Source of the DNA: an uncultured Clostridia bacterium
GTDB lineage: Bacteria; Bacillota; Clostridia; TANB77; CAG-508
Direction: 5' to 3'
Length of the DNA stretch: 31,213 nt
Assembly (NCBI GenBank): GCA_948777935.1
Contig: CAQDYY010000011.1
Coordinates: forward strand, 1-31,213
In this document: positions 1 through 9,600 of the stretch, one piece after another
How the letters are laid out: each line of letters begins with the position of its first letter
How positions within the stretch are numbered: position 1 is the first letter of the stretch
Notes under the pieces: model-generated
Seen by the model: the letters and a program-made list of their open reading frames with translations, nothing else
The model's database searches: none
What the model was told of the DNA's origin: nothing
Made by a program: the position numbers and the translations under genes

Positions 1-96
1 AACTATCCTAGGGGTGGGGGTGATAAATAATTTCACCTTTTGGGGTACAGTTCATCATTTGCATTAAATTTATTTAAAAACCATTATCTAATAACC

Positions 97-128
97 AAAA
101 AAGAGTTATCTTATGCATAACTCTTTTT
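97..128 (-). terminator. Terminator of the DUF6514-like gene
   Basis: Twelve-bp perfect arms (98-109 and 117-128), 7-base loop, followed on the minus strand by a run of T; it overlaps the stop codon. Confidence 0.8.
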
Positions 129-413
129 GCTTTTTAGTTCTTCTTCCACCATTTCTTCTAGAAGATTTGGCATTACAGTTCCTTCTTTAAACTTGTCTAA
201 CATTTCTACAATCTCTGCTTCTTCCATTGTTACATTTTCTACTACATTACTTTCTACATCTGTTTTTTCTTTTTTGTACTCTGTTTTTACTACTTCTATA
301 CCATAAAATGTCTCATTTTCTATTTTATAGTATTCTAATCGTATTGGATGATAAATATCATTTTCTTCTAATATCTCTTTTCCAATATATGTTCCCCCGT
401 AAAAAGTTTTCAT
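111..413 (-). CDS. DUF6514-like small clostridial protein, function unknown
   Basis: 100 residues, acidic, no signal peptide or membrane segment. The pattern IRLEYYKIENETFYGIEVVKTE, followed by an ENVTMEEAEIVEMLDKFKEGTVMPNLLEEMVEE helix pair, resembles the DUF6514 family of short clostridial proteins; I recall this family by pattern and could not search. RBS GGGGGGAA just upstream, own promoter and own terminator, so it is a single-gene unit after murG. Confidence 0.65.
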   Translation of the reverse strand: MKTFYGGTYIGKEILEENDIYHPIRLEYYKIENETFYGIEVVKTEYKKEKTDVESNVVENVTMEEAEIVEMLDKFKEGTVMPNLLEEMVEEELKSKKSYA

Positions 414-437
414 TTGTATTCCCCCCCTAACTTTTCT

Positions 438-466
438 AATATACTATTTTTTATACGGTTAGGCAA
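438..466 (-). promoter_or_regulatory. Predicted promoter of the DUF6514-like gene
   Basis: -35 TTGCCT (461-466), 17-bp spacer, -10 TATATT (438-443), about 25 bp upstream of the start codon. Confidence 0.6.
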
Positions 467-597
467 GTATTTTTGATCGCGTGTTTTTACATTTTTTTAC
501 ATTTTTAGAAATTATTAGACACCTTTCTACAAAATTTTTCCCTGTTTTTTAGTTTGTAATACAAAAAATAAATGTATGAAATGTGTTTGTAAAATAA

Positions 598-1703
598 TTA
601 TTTTATAAGTTTTCTCACTTCTTCATAAATCTTATCTTCTACATTATAAACAGCTATTTTCTTAGCATTTTCCCCCATTTGTTCCAATTTTTCATCATCT
701 TTTAATATATCTTCTATTTCATTATTTAATGTTTTTGCATTTAAATCTTTGTTTAAAACTATTCTAGCTGCTCCTACTTTTTCTAATACTTTAGCATTAT
801 ATTCTTGATGATTATTGCTTACATTTGGTAATGGTACAAATATAGCAGGTTTTCCGAACAATTGATACCTCTGTTATTGTCATAGCTCCACTTCTTGCTA
901 TAACTAAATCTACACTATTTATGACTTCTTCCATATTATAAATATATGGTACTATTTTAACTTCTTTTTGCCTAGATAAATTTTTAATTCTTTGTTTTAC
1001 TAAATCAAATTGCAATGGTCCTGGTGCCCACATTATTTGGTAATCTTTATTTAGATTTTCGTTTATTATTCCTGTAACTGCATCATTAATTGCTTTTGCT
1101 CCTTGGCTTCCCCCAAAAACTAGCACAACCTTTTTATCTTGCTTTAATCCTAGTTCTCTTAATACTTCGTTTTTTTGCATTCTTGTTAATTTTAAATTCT
1201 TAATTTTAGTTGGAGTACCTGTTAAAACAATGTTCTTTGCATTTGGCAATTCTTTTTTGGCATCTTCAAAACTAATTAAGATAGTATCTACCTTTTTAGA
1301 TAGCATTTTAACAGCTTTTCCAGGAAAAGCATTGCTTTCATGTAACATAGTAGGTATTTTGTATTTTTTAGCTGCAAGTATAGCTGCTCCACAAATATAT
1401 CCCCCTGTACCAATTACTATATCTGGCTCAAATTCTTTTACAATTTTTTTTGCTTCTCCGAATTCCTCTTAGGGTCTTAAAATTATTTTTTAAATCCTTT
1501 AATTTAATACTTTTACTTAATCCATATGCTTGTATTGTTTTTAGCACATATCCCGCTCTTGGTACTAAATCATTTTCTAATCCTCTATCTGTTCCCAAAA
1601 ACATGATTTCTGAACTAGGACTTTCCTTTTTTATTTTATTTGCAATTGCAAGCCCTGGATTTATATGTCCTGCTGTTCCTGCTGCTGCTATAATTACTCT
1701 CAT
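598..1703 (-). CDS. murG: UDP-GlcNAc:lipid I GlcNAc transferase MurG (two +1 shifts at CGG)
   Basis: 367 residues from ATG 1703 (AAGGAGG upstream), the normal MurG length, read in three frames joined at CGG 1458-1460 and 854-856. MurG makes lipid II on the inner membrane face. Segment 1: GTAGHINPGLA, the lipid-binding Gly-rich loop (here AAAGTAGH, less glycine than usual). Segment 2: PDIVIGTGGYICG, FGGSQGAKAIND and the acceptor region RSGAMTITE. Segment 3: GKPAIFVPLP and NHQEYNAKVLEKVGAA, the UDP-GlcNAc site. Literal reading would give three dead fragments of an essential enzyme. Shifted reading restores every motif with no extra or missing residues. Confidence 0.92.
853..856 (-). other. +1 recoding site CGGA (murG, second)
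   Basis: Zero frame: ATT GTT CGG AAA ACC. Skipping C gives GGA-AAA-CCT-GCT, the near-invariant GKPAI of MurG. Confidence 0.93.
1457..1460 (-). other. +1 recoding site CGGA (murG, first)
   Basis: Zero frame: GGA ATT CGG AGA AGC. Skipping C gives GGA-GAA-GCA-AAA-AAA-ATT, continuing LRGI-GEAKKIVKEFEPDIVIG as MurG requires. Confidence 0.9.
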
Positions 1704-1743
1704 GTTTTCCTCCTTGTATTTAATTAATATAATTAACAATATA

Positions 1744-1804
1744 AGAACCCTCCGTCAGGACTTCGTCCTGCCACCTCCCTTATTAAAGGAGGCTTTTCTC
1801 TACT
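1744..1804. repeat. Second intergenic hairpin repeat (ACCCTCCGTCAGGACTTCGT type)
   Basis: GTCAGGAC-TTC-GTCCTG forms one hairpin and CCTCC/GGAGG a second. It has the same two-hairpin design as its neighbour at 1836. Elements like this (CCCTCCGTC...CACCTCCCT) recur between genes in gut Firmicutes. No second copy in this window. Confidence 0.65.
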
Positions 1805-1835
1805 CTTCATAATTAACTATTCTAGTCTAAATTTA

Positions 1836-1889
1836 TAGAGTAAAGGCCCCTTTACTTAAGGGGGCTGTCAGCGAAGCTGACTGGGGGTT
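1836..1889. repeat. Dispersed CCCCCAGTC...GGGGCCTTTACTC repeat, copy 1
   Basis: Same element as at 25418-25473 but in the opposite orientation, with a different inner hairpin (GTCAGC/GCTGAC). It begins directly after the shifted stop of ftsW. Confidence 0.85.
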
Positions 1890-3027
1890 CTATACTTTTT
1901 TACAATTTCTCGAAATATTTAGTAGTATACCGGACAGAGCATAATAAAATAACTAACCCTGTACCTCCATAGCTAAAAAATGGTAATTGAATTCCTGTAT
2001 TAGGCATAGATGATGTTACTACTGCTATATTCATAATTGCCTGTAATCCAATTAGTGATGTGATTCCAACTGCTACTAAACTACCAAACATATCTGGTGC
2101 TTTCATAGCAACTAATAATCCTCTCCAAATAAAGATTGCAAATAATATAATAACTACTGCACATCCAATAAATCCTAATTCTTCTGCTACAACTGAAAAT
2201 ATGAAATCATTGTGTGGTTCTGGCAAGTATAAGTATTTTTGTTTACTTTCTCCTAAACCCACACCAAATAAGCCTCCTGAACCTATGGCATATAAACTTT
2301 GTACAATTTGCCATCCATCTCCTGTTATATCACTCCATGGATTTAAAAATGTTACAATTCTAGAAATACGATATGCTCCATTTTCTGTAAATTTCGCCAG
2401 TGCAAATAATACGCTAGCTCCTCCTACAGCTCCAACACTTCCTAATGTTATAAAATACCTCATTTTTGTTCCTGCCATTAACATCATAATTGATACTACT
2501 AATATTATAATAATTGTAACACTTAAGTGATTTTGAAAAATTATTAGTATTATAGCTATTGGTAATAAATATAGAAATGGAACTATAAATCCTTGCGATA
2601 ACTCTTTTATATTGTCTTTATTTTTAGTAAGTAAATTGGCATAAAAAATAATTAATGCTATTTTTGCAAGTTCTGATGGTTGAAAACGTATTCCTCCAAT
2701 TTCTATCCATCTTGTTGCACCTTTAGCAGATGAACCAAGAAGTGGCACTAATGCTAATCCTATAACTGAACAAATATATGCAATCTTAGCTAATTTAGAA
2801 TATTCATGATAATCAATTTTAGAAATAAATAGCATACATCCTATACCAATTACAGCAAATATTGCTTGCCTTGATACATAAGCATAGCTATTTCCGCTTT
2901 CAGCAAGTGCTAATGGAGAACTTGCCGATAATACCATTACAATTCCCATTGCAAGTAAAATTAATACTGTTACAAATAATATAAAATCAAAAGGCTTTCC
3001 TAATGCTTTTACTTGTTTTGCTACCAT
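1890..3027 (-). CDS. ftsW: FtsW, SEDS peptidoglycan glycosyltransferase of the divisome (+1 shift at CGG)
   Basis: 378 residues from ATG 3027 (GGAGA seven bases upstream; 3045 is less likely). FtsW polymerises lipid II at the septum with a class B PBP. Ten membrane segments with SEDS motifs: RWIEIGGIRFQPSELAKI, NHLSVTIIIIL, YLPEPHNDFIFSVVAEELGF, NTGIQLPFFSYGGTG. The zero frame is open past CGG 1930-1932 and would end RYTTKYFEKL*. Skipping C instead gives CSV-GILLNISRNCKKV*, the characteristic GILLNISR ending of FtsW, so the shifted frame is the right one. The shifted stop (1890-1892) abuts a dispersed repeat. Confidence 0.92.
1929..1932 (-). other. +1 recoding site CGGT (ftsW)
   Basis: Zero frame: TCT GTC CGG TAT ACT. 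Skipping C gives GGT-ATA-CTA-CTA-AAT-ATT-TCG-AGA, the FtsW family terminus GILLNISR. This site is invisible to ORF callers because the zero frame also stays open. Confidence 0.9.
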
Positions 3028-3105
3028 TTGCAATTCTCCTCTCATGCGTGATTTTTATAGAGGCAGGGTCTATTTCCGCTCTATGTTTGATTTTTTAATA
3101 TTACT

Positions 3106-3126
3106 GGGCAGATATGGAATCTGCCC
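3106..3126. repeat. Small GGGCAGAT/ATCTGCCC hairpin between mraY and ftsW
   Basis: Eight-bp perfect stem followed by CCTAC. On the minus strand it begins GTAGGGGCAG, like the ends of the dispersed GGGCACAGTGG elements, so it may be a reduced relative of that family. Confidence 0.6.
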
Positions 3127-3139
3127 CTACCTTACATTT

Positions 3140-4117
3140 TTATATAGTTATAAGTCCTAAAACACATAATATTAATGTGATTATACTAAAAACAGATACT
3201 ACTTTATTTTCTCCCCATCCTGACAGTTCAAAGTGATGATGTATTGGTGCCATTTTGAAAAAACGATTTCCTGTTTTTTTAAAATATAATACTTGCATAA
3301 TCACAGATATTGTTTCTAGTACTGGTATAAATGCTATAATAATTATAATTAGTGGCATTTTTAAGTATAATGCCATTGCTACAATTACTCCTCCTAAGAG
3401 TAATGAACCAGTATCTCCCATAAATACTTTTGCTGGATGCATATTAAATAACAAAAATCCTAAACAAATTCCTATAACAATAGTTCCAAAGATAACTACT
3501 TCTTTTACATTAAAAATTATTCCTATTACTGTTAAGCATGTAATAATAACTGCTGATACAGTTGGGCATAAGCCATCTACTCCATCTGTTAAGTTTATAG
3601 CATTTGTAGTTGCTAAAATTGCAAAAATGGCGAATGGAATATATATCCAAATCGGTAAATTAATATATATTTTTAAAATAGGAATATATGTATCTGTTCC
3701 TAAGTTAATAATATTAAGCAAATAAATAACATATGTTACAGCAATTGCTAAAAGCCCTATCATTTTATATGCTGGTTTTAAACCTTTTGTATTTTTAAAA
3801 ATCAATTTTTTACTATCATCTATAAATCCAATTATTCCGAAGCCAATAGCTATAATAGCTAGTGGAATTAGTTTTTTGGCAAGTTCTATATCGTCTTTTG
3901 CATAATCAAAAAATATGAAAAGTATTAATAGAATAATTGCAATTGCAATTATTACTCCTCCCATTGTTGGAGTTCCTTGCTTGTTTAAATGTGATTCTGG
4001 ACCATCTTCTCTTTCAATTTGCCCTACTTTTAATTTTTTCAAAATGGGAACAATACATATTCCCAATACTACTGTTACAAAAAATGATAATAGTAATATT
4101 TTTATCCCAAAATCCAA
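3140..4117 (-). CDS. mraY: Phospho-MurNAc-pentapeptide transferase MraY
   Basis: 325 residues from a proposed TTG at 4117, six bases after AAAGGTG; the GTG at 4126 overlaps that ribosome site. MraY moves phospho-MurNAc-pentapeptide to undecaprenyl phosphate, making lipid I. About ten membrane segments. Motifs: GTPTMGG, GFIDDSKK, the catalytic NLTDGVDGL, FMGDTGSLLLGG and APIHHHFELSGW. Sits between murE and ftsW, with murF and murD missing from the usual order. Read without a shift. Confidence 0.95.
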   Translation of the reverse strand: MDFGIKILLLSFFVTVVLGICIVPILKKLKVGQIEREDGPESHLNKQGTPTMGGVIIAIAIILLILFIFFDYAKDDIELAKKLIPLAIIAIGFGIIGFIDDSKKLIFKNTKGLKPAYKMIGLLAIAVTYVIYLLNIINLGTDTYIPILKIYINLPIWIYIPFAIFAILATTNAINLTDGVDGLCPTVSAVIITCLTVIGIIFNVKEVVIFGTIVIGICLGFLLFNMHPAKVFMGDTGSLLLGGVIVAMALYLKMPLIIIIIAFIPVLETISVIMQVLYFKKTGNRFFKMAPIHHHFELSGWGENKVVSVFSIITLILCVLGLITI

Positions 4118-4141
4118 TTTTCTCACCTTTCAATTGCTTTT

Positions 4142-5638
4142 TTATTTTTTCTTTTTATTTGCTTGTTCTTTGTCTAGTTCTTCAATTACTTCATTTACAA
4201 TAATTCTTTCATCAAATGGTAATTTTTCATGGTTTATTTCTTGGTATGGCTCATGACCTTTACCTGCAAGAACTATAATATCACTTTTAGATGCCATTCT
4301 AATAGCTTCTTTTATAGCTTCAGTTCTATCTACTATACATATATATTGACCATTCGTCTTTTTTATACCTACTTCAATTTCTTTTATAATTTCTTCTGGA
4401 TTTTCTGTTCTTGGGTTGTCACTTGTAATAATAGTATTTGTTGCAACAATTCCAGAAACTTCTCCCATTAGTGGTCTTTTTATTTTGTCTCTATCTCCAC
4501 CACATCCAAATACACTAATTACTCTTCCTTTTGTATATGATTTTACTGCACGTAATATGCTTTCTAAGCTTTCTGGTGTATGTGCATAGTCTATCATAAT
4601 TGTTAAGTCTCGCTTATTATCAACAAGTTCACTTCTTCCTGGTACTCGTACTTCTACTAATGCCTCTTTTATTTGCTCTGCATTGGCTCCTAATTTGCAA
4701 GCTACACAAATAGCAGCAAGTGAATTGTATACACTAAATCTACCTGGTATACAAGTTTTTACTCTCTCATTTTTATTATCAATTTTTACTTTAAAATCTA
4801 CATATGAATTTGTGATAGTAATGTCTTTTGCAAGTATATGACAGAAATTATCAATTCCATATGTTGTTATTTCACATTTTGCAAGTCTTCCTGCTTTTGC
4901 AGAATAGATATCATCAGCATTTACAAATCCTACTTTACACATATCAAACAATTTTAATTTAGATTGGAAATAATCTTCCATATCTGGATGTTCTTTTTCG
5001 CTAATATGTTCATGTGAAAAGTTTGTAAATACTCCATAATCGAAATCACATCCATTAACACGGTTTAGTTTTAAGCTTTGTGATGATACTTCCATTACAA
5101 CTACATCTACATTTTCATTTACCATATCTGCAAATATCTTTTGTAACTCTATACTTTCTGGCGTTGTTCTTGAGCTATCTTTTATTTTTTTATCTCCTAT
5201 ATATACTGCTATTGTCCCAATTAGCCCTACTTTATGACCTGCTTTTTCTAGTATTTTTTTCATCATAAATGTAGTTGTTGTTTTTCCTTTTGTTCCAGTA
5301 ACACCAATTAGTTTAAATTTTCTTGATGGATTATCATAGAAATTACAAGCACATATGCTAAGAGCAAGCCTTGTATCTGATACTACTAATAATGTTACAT
5401 TTTCTGGTATGCTAAGCTCTTTTATATTTGTAGCCTCATCTACCATAACAACTACTGCTCCATTTGAAATAGCATCTGGTATGTAGCTATTTCCATCTGT
5501 TTCAAAACCATGTATAGCAATAAACATTCCGTTTTCTTTTATATTTCTTGAATCTGAATCTACATTTGTTATATCTAAATCAATATTTCCTTTTGCTTTT
5601 ATCCCGTCAATTCCCACTAAAATCTCTTTTAAATTCAT
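4142..5638 (-). CDS. murE: UDP-MurNAc-L-Ala-D-Glu:meso-diaminopimelate ligase MurE
   Basis: 498 residues from ATG 5638 (GGAGG seven bases upstream; the ATG at 5659 has no ribosome site). MurE adds the third residue of the peptidoglycan stem peptide in the cytoplasm. Mur ligase signatures are present: ATP loop TGTKGKTTT (~114-122), FTNFSHEHISEKEH, PGRFSVYNSLAAI, DYAHTPESLE and FGCGGDRDKIKRP. The DNPRTENP motif marks meso-diaminopimelate specificity rather than lysine. Followed by mraY after about 24 bp; murF, usually next, is absent. No in-frame CGG. Confidence 0.95.
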   Translation of the reverse strand: MNLKEILVGIDGIKAKGNIDLDITNVDSDSRNIKENGMFIAIHGFETDGNSYIPDAISNGAVVVMVDEATNIKELSIPENVTLLVVSDTRLALSICACNFYDNPSRKFKLIGVTGTKGKTTTTFMMKKILEKAGHKVGLIGTIAVYIGDKKIKDSSRTTPESIELQKIFADMVNENVDVVVMEVSSQSLKLNRVNGCDFDYGVFTNFSHEHISEKEHPDMEDYFQSKLKLFDMCKVGFVNADDIYSAKAGRLAKCEITTYGIDNFCHILAKDITITNSYVDFKVKIDNKNERVKTCIPGRFSVYNSLAAICVACKLGANAEQIKEALVEVRVPGRSELVDNKRDLTIMIDYAHTPESLESILRAVKSYTKGRVISVFGCGGDRDKIKRPLMGEVSGIVATNTIITSDNPRTENPEEIIKEIEVGIKKTNGQYICIVDRTEAIKEAIRMASKSDIIVLAGKGHEPYQEINHEKLPFDERIIVNEVIEELDKEQANKKKK

Positions 5639-5740
5639 AGTAAAACCTCCAAACTCCATTTTTACATTCTTATTATATACTTAAATACAAAATTTGTATA
5701 GTTTTTGTAGTAAATTTCAGTAAAAAAGATAGAGAAAAAA

Positions 5741-5792
5741 GGGCACAGTGGTGTCATGTCTTATAGGTATTCCCTTTAAACGGTGCCCCTAC
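5741..5792. repeat. Dispersed GGGCACAGTGG repeat, copy 1
   Basis: About 52 bp starting GGGCACAGTGGTGTCATGTC and ending GGTGCCCCTAC, with complementary ends. Two further copies in the same orientation lie at 25720 and 27541. Confidence 0.85.
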
Positions 5793-5809
5793 ATTAATTT
5801 TTCATATAC

Positions 5810-5849
5810 AAAAAGATAGAAATTAGTTTTTTCTAATTTCTATCTTTTT
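5810..5849. terminator. Bidirectional terminator after the cohesin gene
   Basis: Perfect 17-bp arms (5810-5826 and 5833-5849), 6-base loop, T-runs on both strands, 23 bp past the stop. Confidence 0.85.
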
Positions 5850-5872
5850 ATATTATATGAGCTATCTATTAA

Positions 5873-6637
5873 CTATATATTAAATTTTTTCATTTTTACA
5901 AAGAAAATTGTTGCTAATACTGCACCTGATGCTATTGCTATATATACTACTATATCTGCTTCTCCTGTTTTTGGTAATTTGTCTTGTTTTATAGTATTAT
6001 CTTTATTATTTGAGCTACTATTTCCATTAGAGCTGCCCCCATTAGAGCTATTACTCCCACTGCTACCATTTCCTCCATTTGGGTTATCATTGTTATTTCC
6101 GCCATTTGGGTTATCATTGTCATTTCCATTTCCAATGTTGTTATCTATTACTGTTATTCTAGTAACAGGCACATTATTTGCATCTACATCTGTTACTGCT
6201 GTTGATCCTAAAAAGTTAATTAATGAAATAATACTTTCTCCTAATTTTGCATCGCTTTTTACCTTAAATGTAATTGTTCCTATACTTCCATTAGTATTTA
6301 CAACTTCACCATCTCTTGTATGCCCTGTAATTAACCCGTTTTGATAGAATGGTGCTTCCCATTTGTCTGTACCATCTGTTTTAACATACTCTAATACAGT
6401 TGGATCAAATTCTACTTTAGCTGTATATGCTCCTATTCCTTTTTCTCCACTTTCAATTGCAATATCTCTTAGCCCTATTGTAACTATAACTGTATCTCCT
6501 GTTTTTACTTCCGTATTAGCTGTAGATATAGTTGTTTTATAGCTATCATTATTTACTGCATATACATTGGTTGTAAATAATAGTAATGCTACTAATACTA
6601 TGCCAATTATTTTTCTGCTTTTTAAAATGTTTTTCAT
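5873..6637 (-). CDS. Small cohesin protein with LPKTG wall anchor (single-cohesin scaffoldin)
   Basis: 254 residues from ATG 6637; GGAG lies about 8 nt before it, whereas the ATG at 6643 is too close. Signal peptide (~1-27), one cohesin-like module (~35-165; VKTGDTVIVTIGLRDI, GIGAYTAKVEFDPTVLEYV, NGSIGTITFKVKS), a Gly/Asn/Ser linker, LPKTG, a membrane segment and the tail KMKKFNI. It follows the giant dockerin gene by 16 bp and should share its transcript. The natural reading is an anchor and its client: sortase fixes this protein to the wall, and its cohesin captures the giant protein's dockerin. Cohesin identity is from pattern, not search. Confidence 0.8.
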   Translation of the reverse strand: MKNILKSRKIIGIVLVALLLFTTNVYAVNNDSYKTTISTANTEVKTGDTVIVTIGLRDIAIESGEKGIGAYTAKVEFDPTVLEYVKTDGTDKWEAPFYQNGLITGHTRDGEVVNTNGSIGTITFKVKSDAKLGESIISLINFLGSTAVTDVDANNVPVTRITVIDNNIGNGNDNDNPNGGNNNDNPNGGNGSSGSNSSNGGSSNGNSSSNNKDNTIKQDKLPKTGEADIVVYIAIASGAVLATIFFVKMKKFNI

Positions 6638-6659
6638 TTTCATTTCTCCTTTATTTGTA

Positions 6660-9600
6660 TTATTGTTTTTCTGCTTGTTTTAATTGTAATCTTTTTATTA
6701 GTATTAAGTCTGTTCCTGTTATTTTTCCATCTTGATTTATATCTCCTAAATTAAATCTGTCTCCCGTTAAAATCCATTCTTGTCTCACACCTGCTACTAG
6801 ATGTCTTTGTACTAATAGAATATCTGTAGCTGTTATCTTGCCATCTTTGTTTACATCTCCTACTTCATATTCATCTGGATCTACTACTGGTGGTACATCT
6901 GGATCTTTTTCAATCCAATTTACTGTTGCTACCGCTGTTCCTTTATTTCCTGCTAAATCTTCAAATTCGAATGTATATGTTCCGTTCCCAGTAAATGTAT
7001 GTGTATTTCCTCCTTCTACTGTTACATTTTCTTTATCAAATGTTATTGTTGCTACTACATTTCCAGTTGTTGGTTCTTCTGTGCTATATGTGATTGTCGC
7101 TACTGGCGCTACTTTATCTATGTTATTTACTGTTGCTACTGCTGTTCCTGTATTTCCTGCTCTATCTACAAACTCGAATGTAAATGAGCTATTTTCTGTA
7201 AATGTATATGCATTGCTTCCATTATTGTTTGTTATTGTTACTTGTTCACTTGGATTTAATGTTGCTATTACATCTCCGTTTGTTAAAGATTCTGTACTGT
7301 AACTAATTGTTGCTGTTGGGGCTGTTTTGTCTATCCATGTTACTTTTGATGTTGTCATTGATATATTACCTGCTTCATCTCTATACTCAAATACATATTC
7401 ACCATTTCCTGTAAATACATGTGTATTTCCACCAGCTACTGTTACATTTTCTTTGTCAAAACTTATTGTTGCTTCTACATCCTCATTTGTCCAATTTGTT
7501 GTACTATATGTGATTGTCGCTTTTGGTAGATTTTTATCTATGTTATTTACTGTTGCTACCGCTGTTCCTTTATTTCCTGCTAAGTCTTCAAATTCGAATG
7601 TATATGTTCCATTCCCAGTAAATGTACGAGTATTACTTCCTTTATTGTTTGTTATTGTTATTTCTTCACTAGGATTTACTAAAGTTGCTATTACATTTCC
7701 ATTTGTTAAATCTTCTGTACTGTAATTAATTTCTGCTGTTGGAGCTACTCTATCTATCCAATTTACTACTGCATTTACGCTTCCACCATTTCCTGCTTCA
7801 TCTACATATTCAAATGTAAATGTTCCATTATCTGTAAATAAATATTTTCTATCTCCACCATTATTTGTTATTGTAACATTTTCTTTATCGAATGTTATAG
7901 CTGCTAATACATTTCCTGTTGTTGGTTCTATTGTATTATATACCATTGTTGGTTGTGGCACTTGTTTATCAATCCATGTTACTTCTGCTTTTGCAACACC
8001 TGTACTTCCTGTAGAAGTTGTATATTTAAATACATATTCACTATTCTCAGTAAATGTATGTGTATTTCCCCCTTCTACTGTTACACCTTGGGCATCAAAA
8101 GTTATTGTTGCTATTACATCCCTATTGGTTAAATTCTCTGTACTATATGTTATTGTAGCTACTGGTAAAGTTTTATCTATCCAATTTACTGTTGCTATCG
8201 CTGTTCCTTCATTTCCTGCTGCATCTTCAAATTCAAATGTAAATGAACCATTTTCGGTAAATGTATGTGTATTTCCTCCAGTTACTGTTACGTTTTCTTT
8301 GTCAAAGCTTATTGTTGCTACTACATCTCCATTTGTTGCTTCCATAATGTTGTATGAAATTGTTGGTACTGGTGCTACTTTATCTATCCAATCTACTGTT
8401 GCTGTTGCTGTTCCTGTATTTCCTAGTTCGTTTCTAAATTCAAATGTAAATGAACCATTTTGGCTAAATGTATATGTGTTACTTCCATTATTATTTGTTA
8501 TTGTTATGCCTTCATCTACATTTAAAGTTGCTACTACATCCCCATTTGTTAGTTCGGTATGGTCATATGTTATTTCTGCTGATGGAATATCTTTATTTAT
8601 CCAGTCTACTGTAGCTGTTGCTACACCTTCATTTCCATATGGTCCTCTAAATTCAAATGTAAATGAACCATTTTCGGTAAATGTATGCGTATTGCTTCCG
8701 CCATTATTTGTAATAACTGTTCCTTCTCTATCAAATGTTACTGTTACTGTTACATCTTCATTTGTTTCTTCTGTTATATCATATGTAAAGCTTGCATTTG
8801 GTAATGTTTTACATATCCAGTTTACTTCTGCTGTTGCTGTTCCTTCATTTCCATATGGTCCTCTAAATTCAAATGTAAATTCGTCATTTTCTGTAAATGT
8901 GTGTTTATTACTTCCATTATTGTTTAGTATTACTACCCTATTATCAAATTCTCCATTTACTTTAAATGTTACTGTTACTGTTACATCCTTATTTGTTGGA
9001 TCTGTTATATCATACTCAAATATTGCTTCTGGTAATGATTTACAAATCCAATCTACTGTAGCGGTTGCTGTTCCCTTATTTCCTTCACTATCTTCAAATT
9101 CAAATGTAAATGTTCCATTTTCGGTAAATGTATATGTTGTATTTCCATTGTTATTTAATACTGTTATTTGTGTGCTTGGATTTACTAGTGTTACTATTAC
9201 ATCTTGATTAGTGTTATTAGTTGTACTGTATTGTACTTCTGCTGTTGGTATTACTACTTGTTTTTTTGTTATATCTTGATAGAAGTTAAACATTCTAGCT
9301 CCAACGTGTCTTTTAGCACTTGTATAAGATGTTTCTTCTCCAATAATTTTTACATATCTAACTTTAACTGATTCATCAAAATCTATTGTTTTTGTGTTTT
9401 GATTATTTTGCCAATTTGTTATTTGTGCAATTTCTGTAAAGTTTTCTCCATCCATACTACCTAAAATTTTTCCACTAAGTATTTTTCCGTTTTCAGCATG
9501 TGGCACATAATCCATTGCACTTAAATAAATAGCTGAATCAAATTTTATTACAATATATTTTCCAGTATCTGTACCTGCTGATGAATTTAACCATCTTGTA

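Noticed and set aside
598..1703. murG, rsmH, transpeptidase and other split genes as pseudogenes
   Set aside because: All breaks share one codon and one direction, every motif after the break is intact, and several of the genes are essential. Random decay would give varied lesions and stops.
8125..9207. Long plus-strand open frames, such as 360 codons at 8125-9207 and others opposite the giant gene
   Set aside because: They are antisense shadows of the Ig-like repeats: repetitive, V/S/F-rich, with no ribosome sites.
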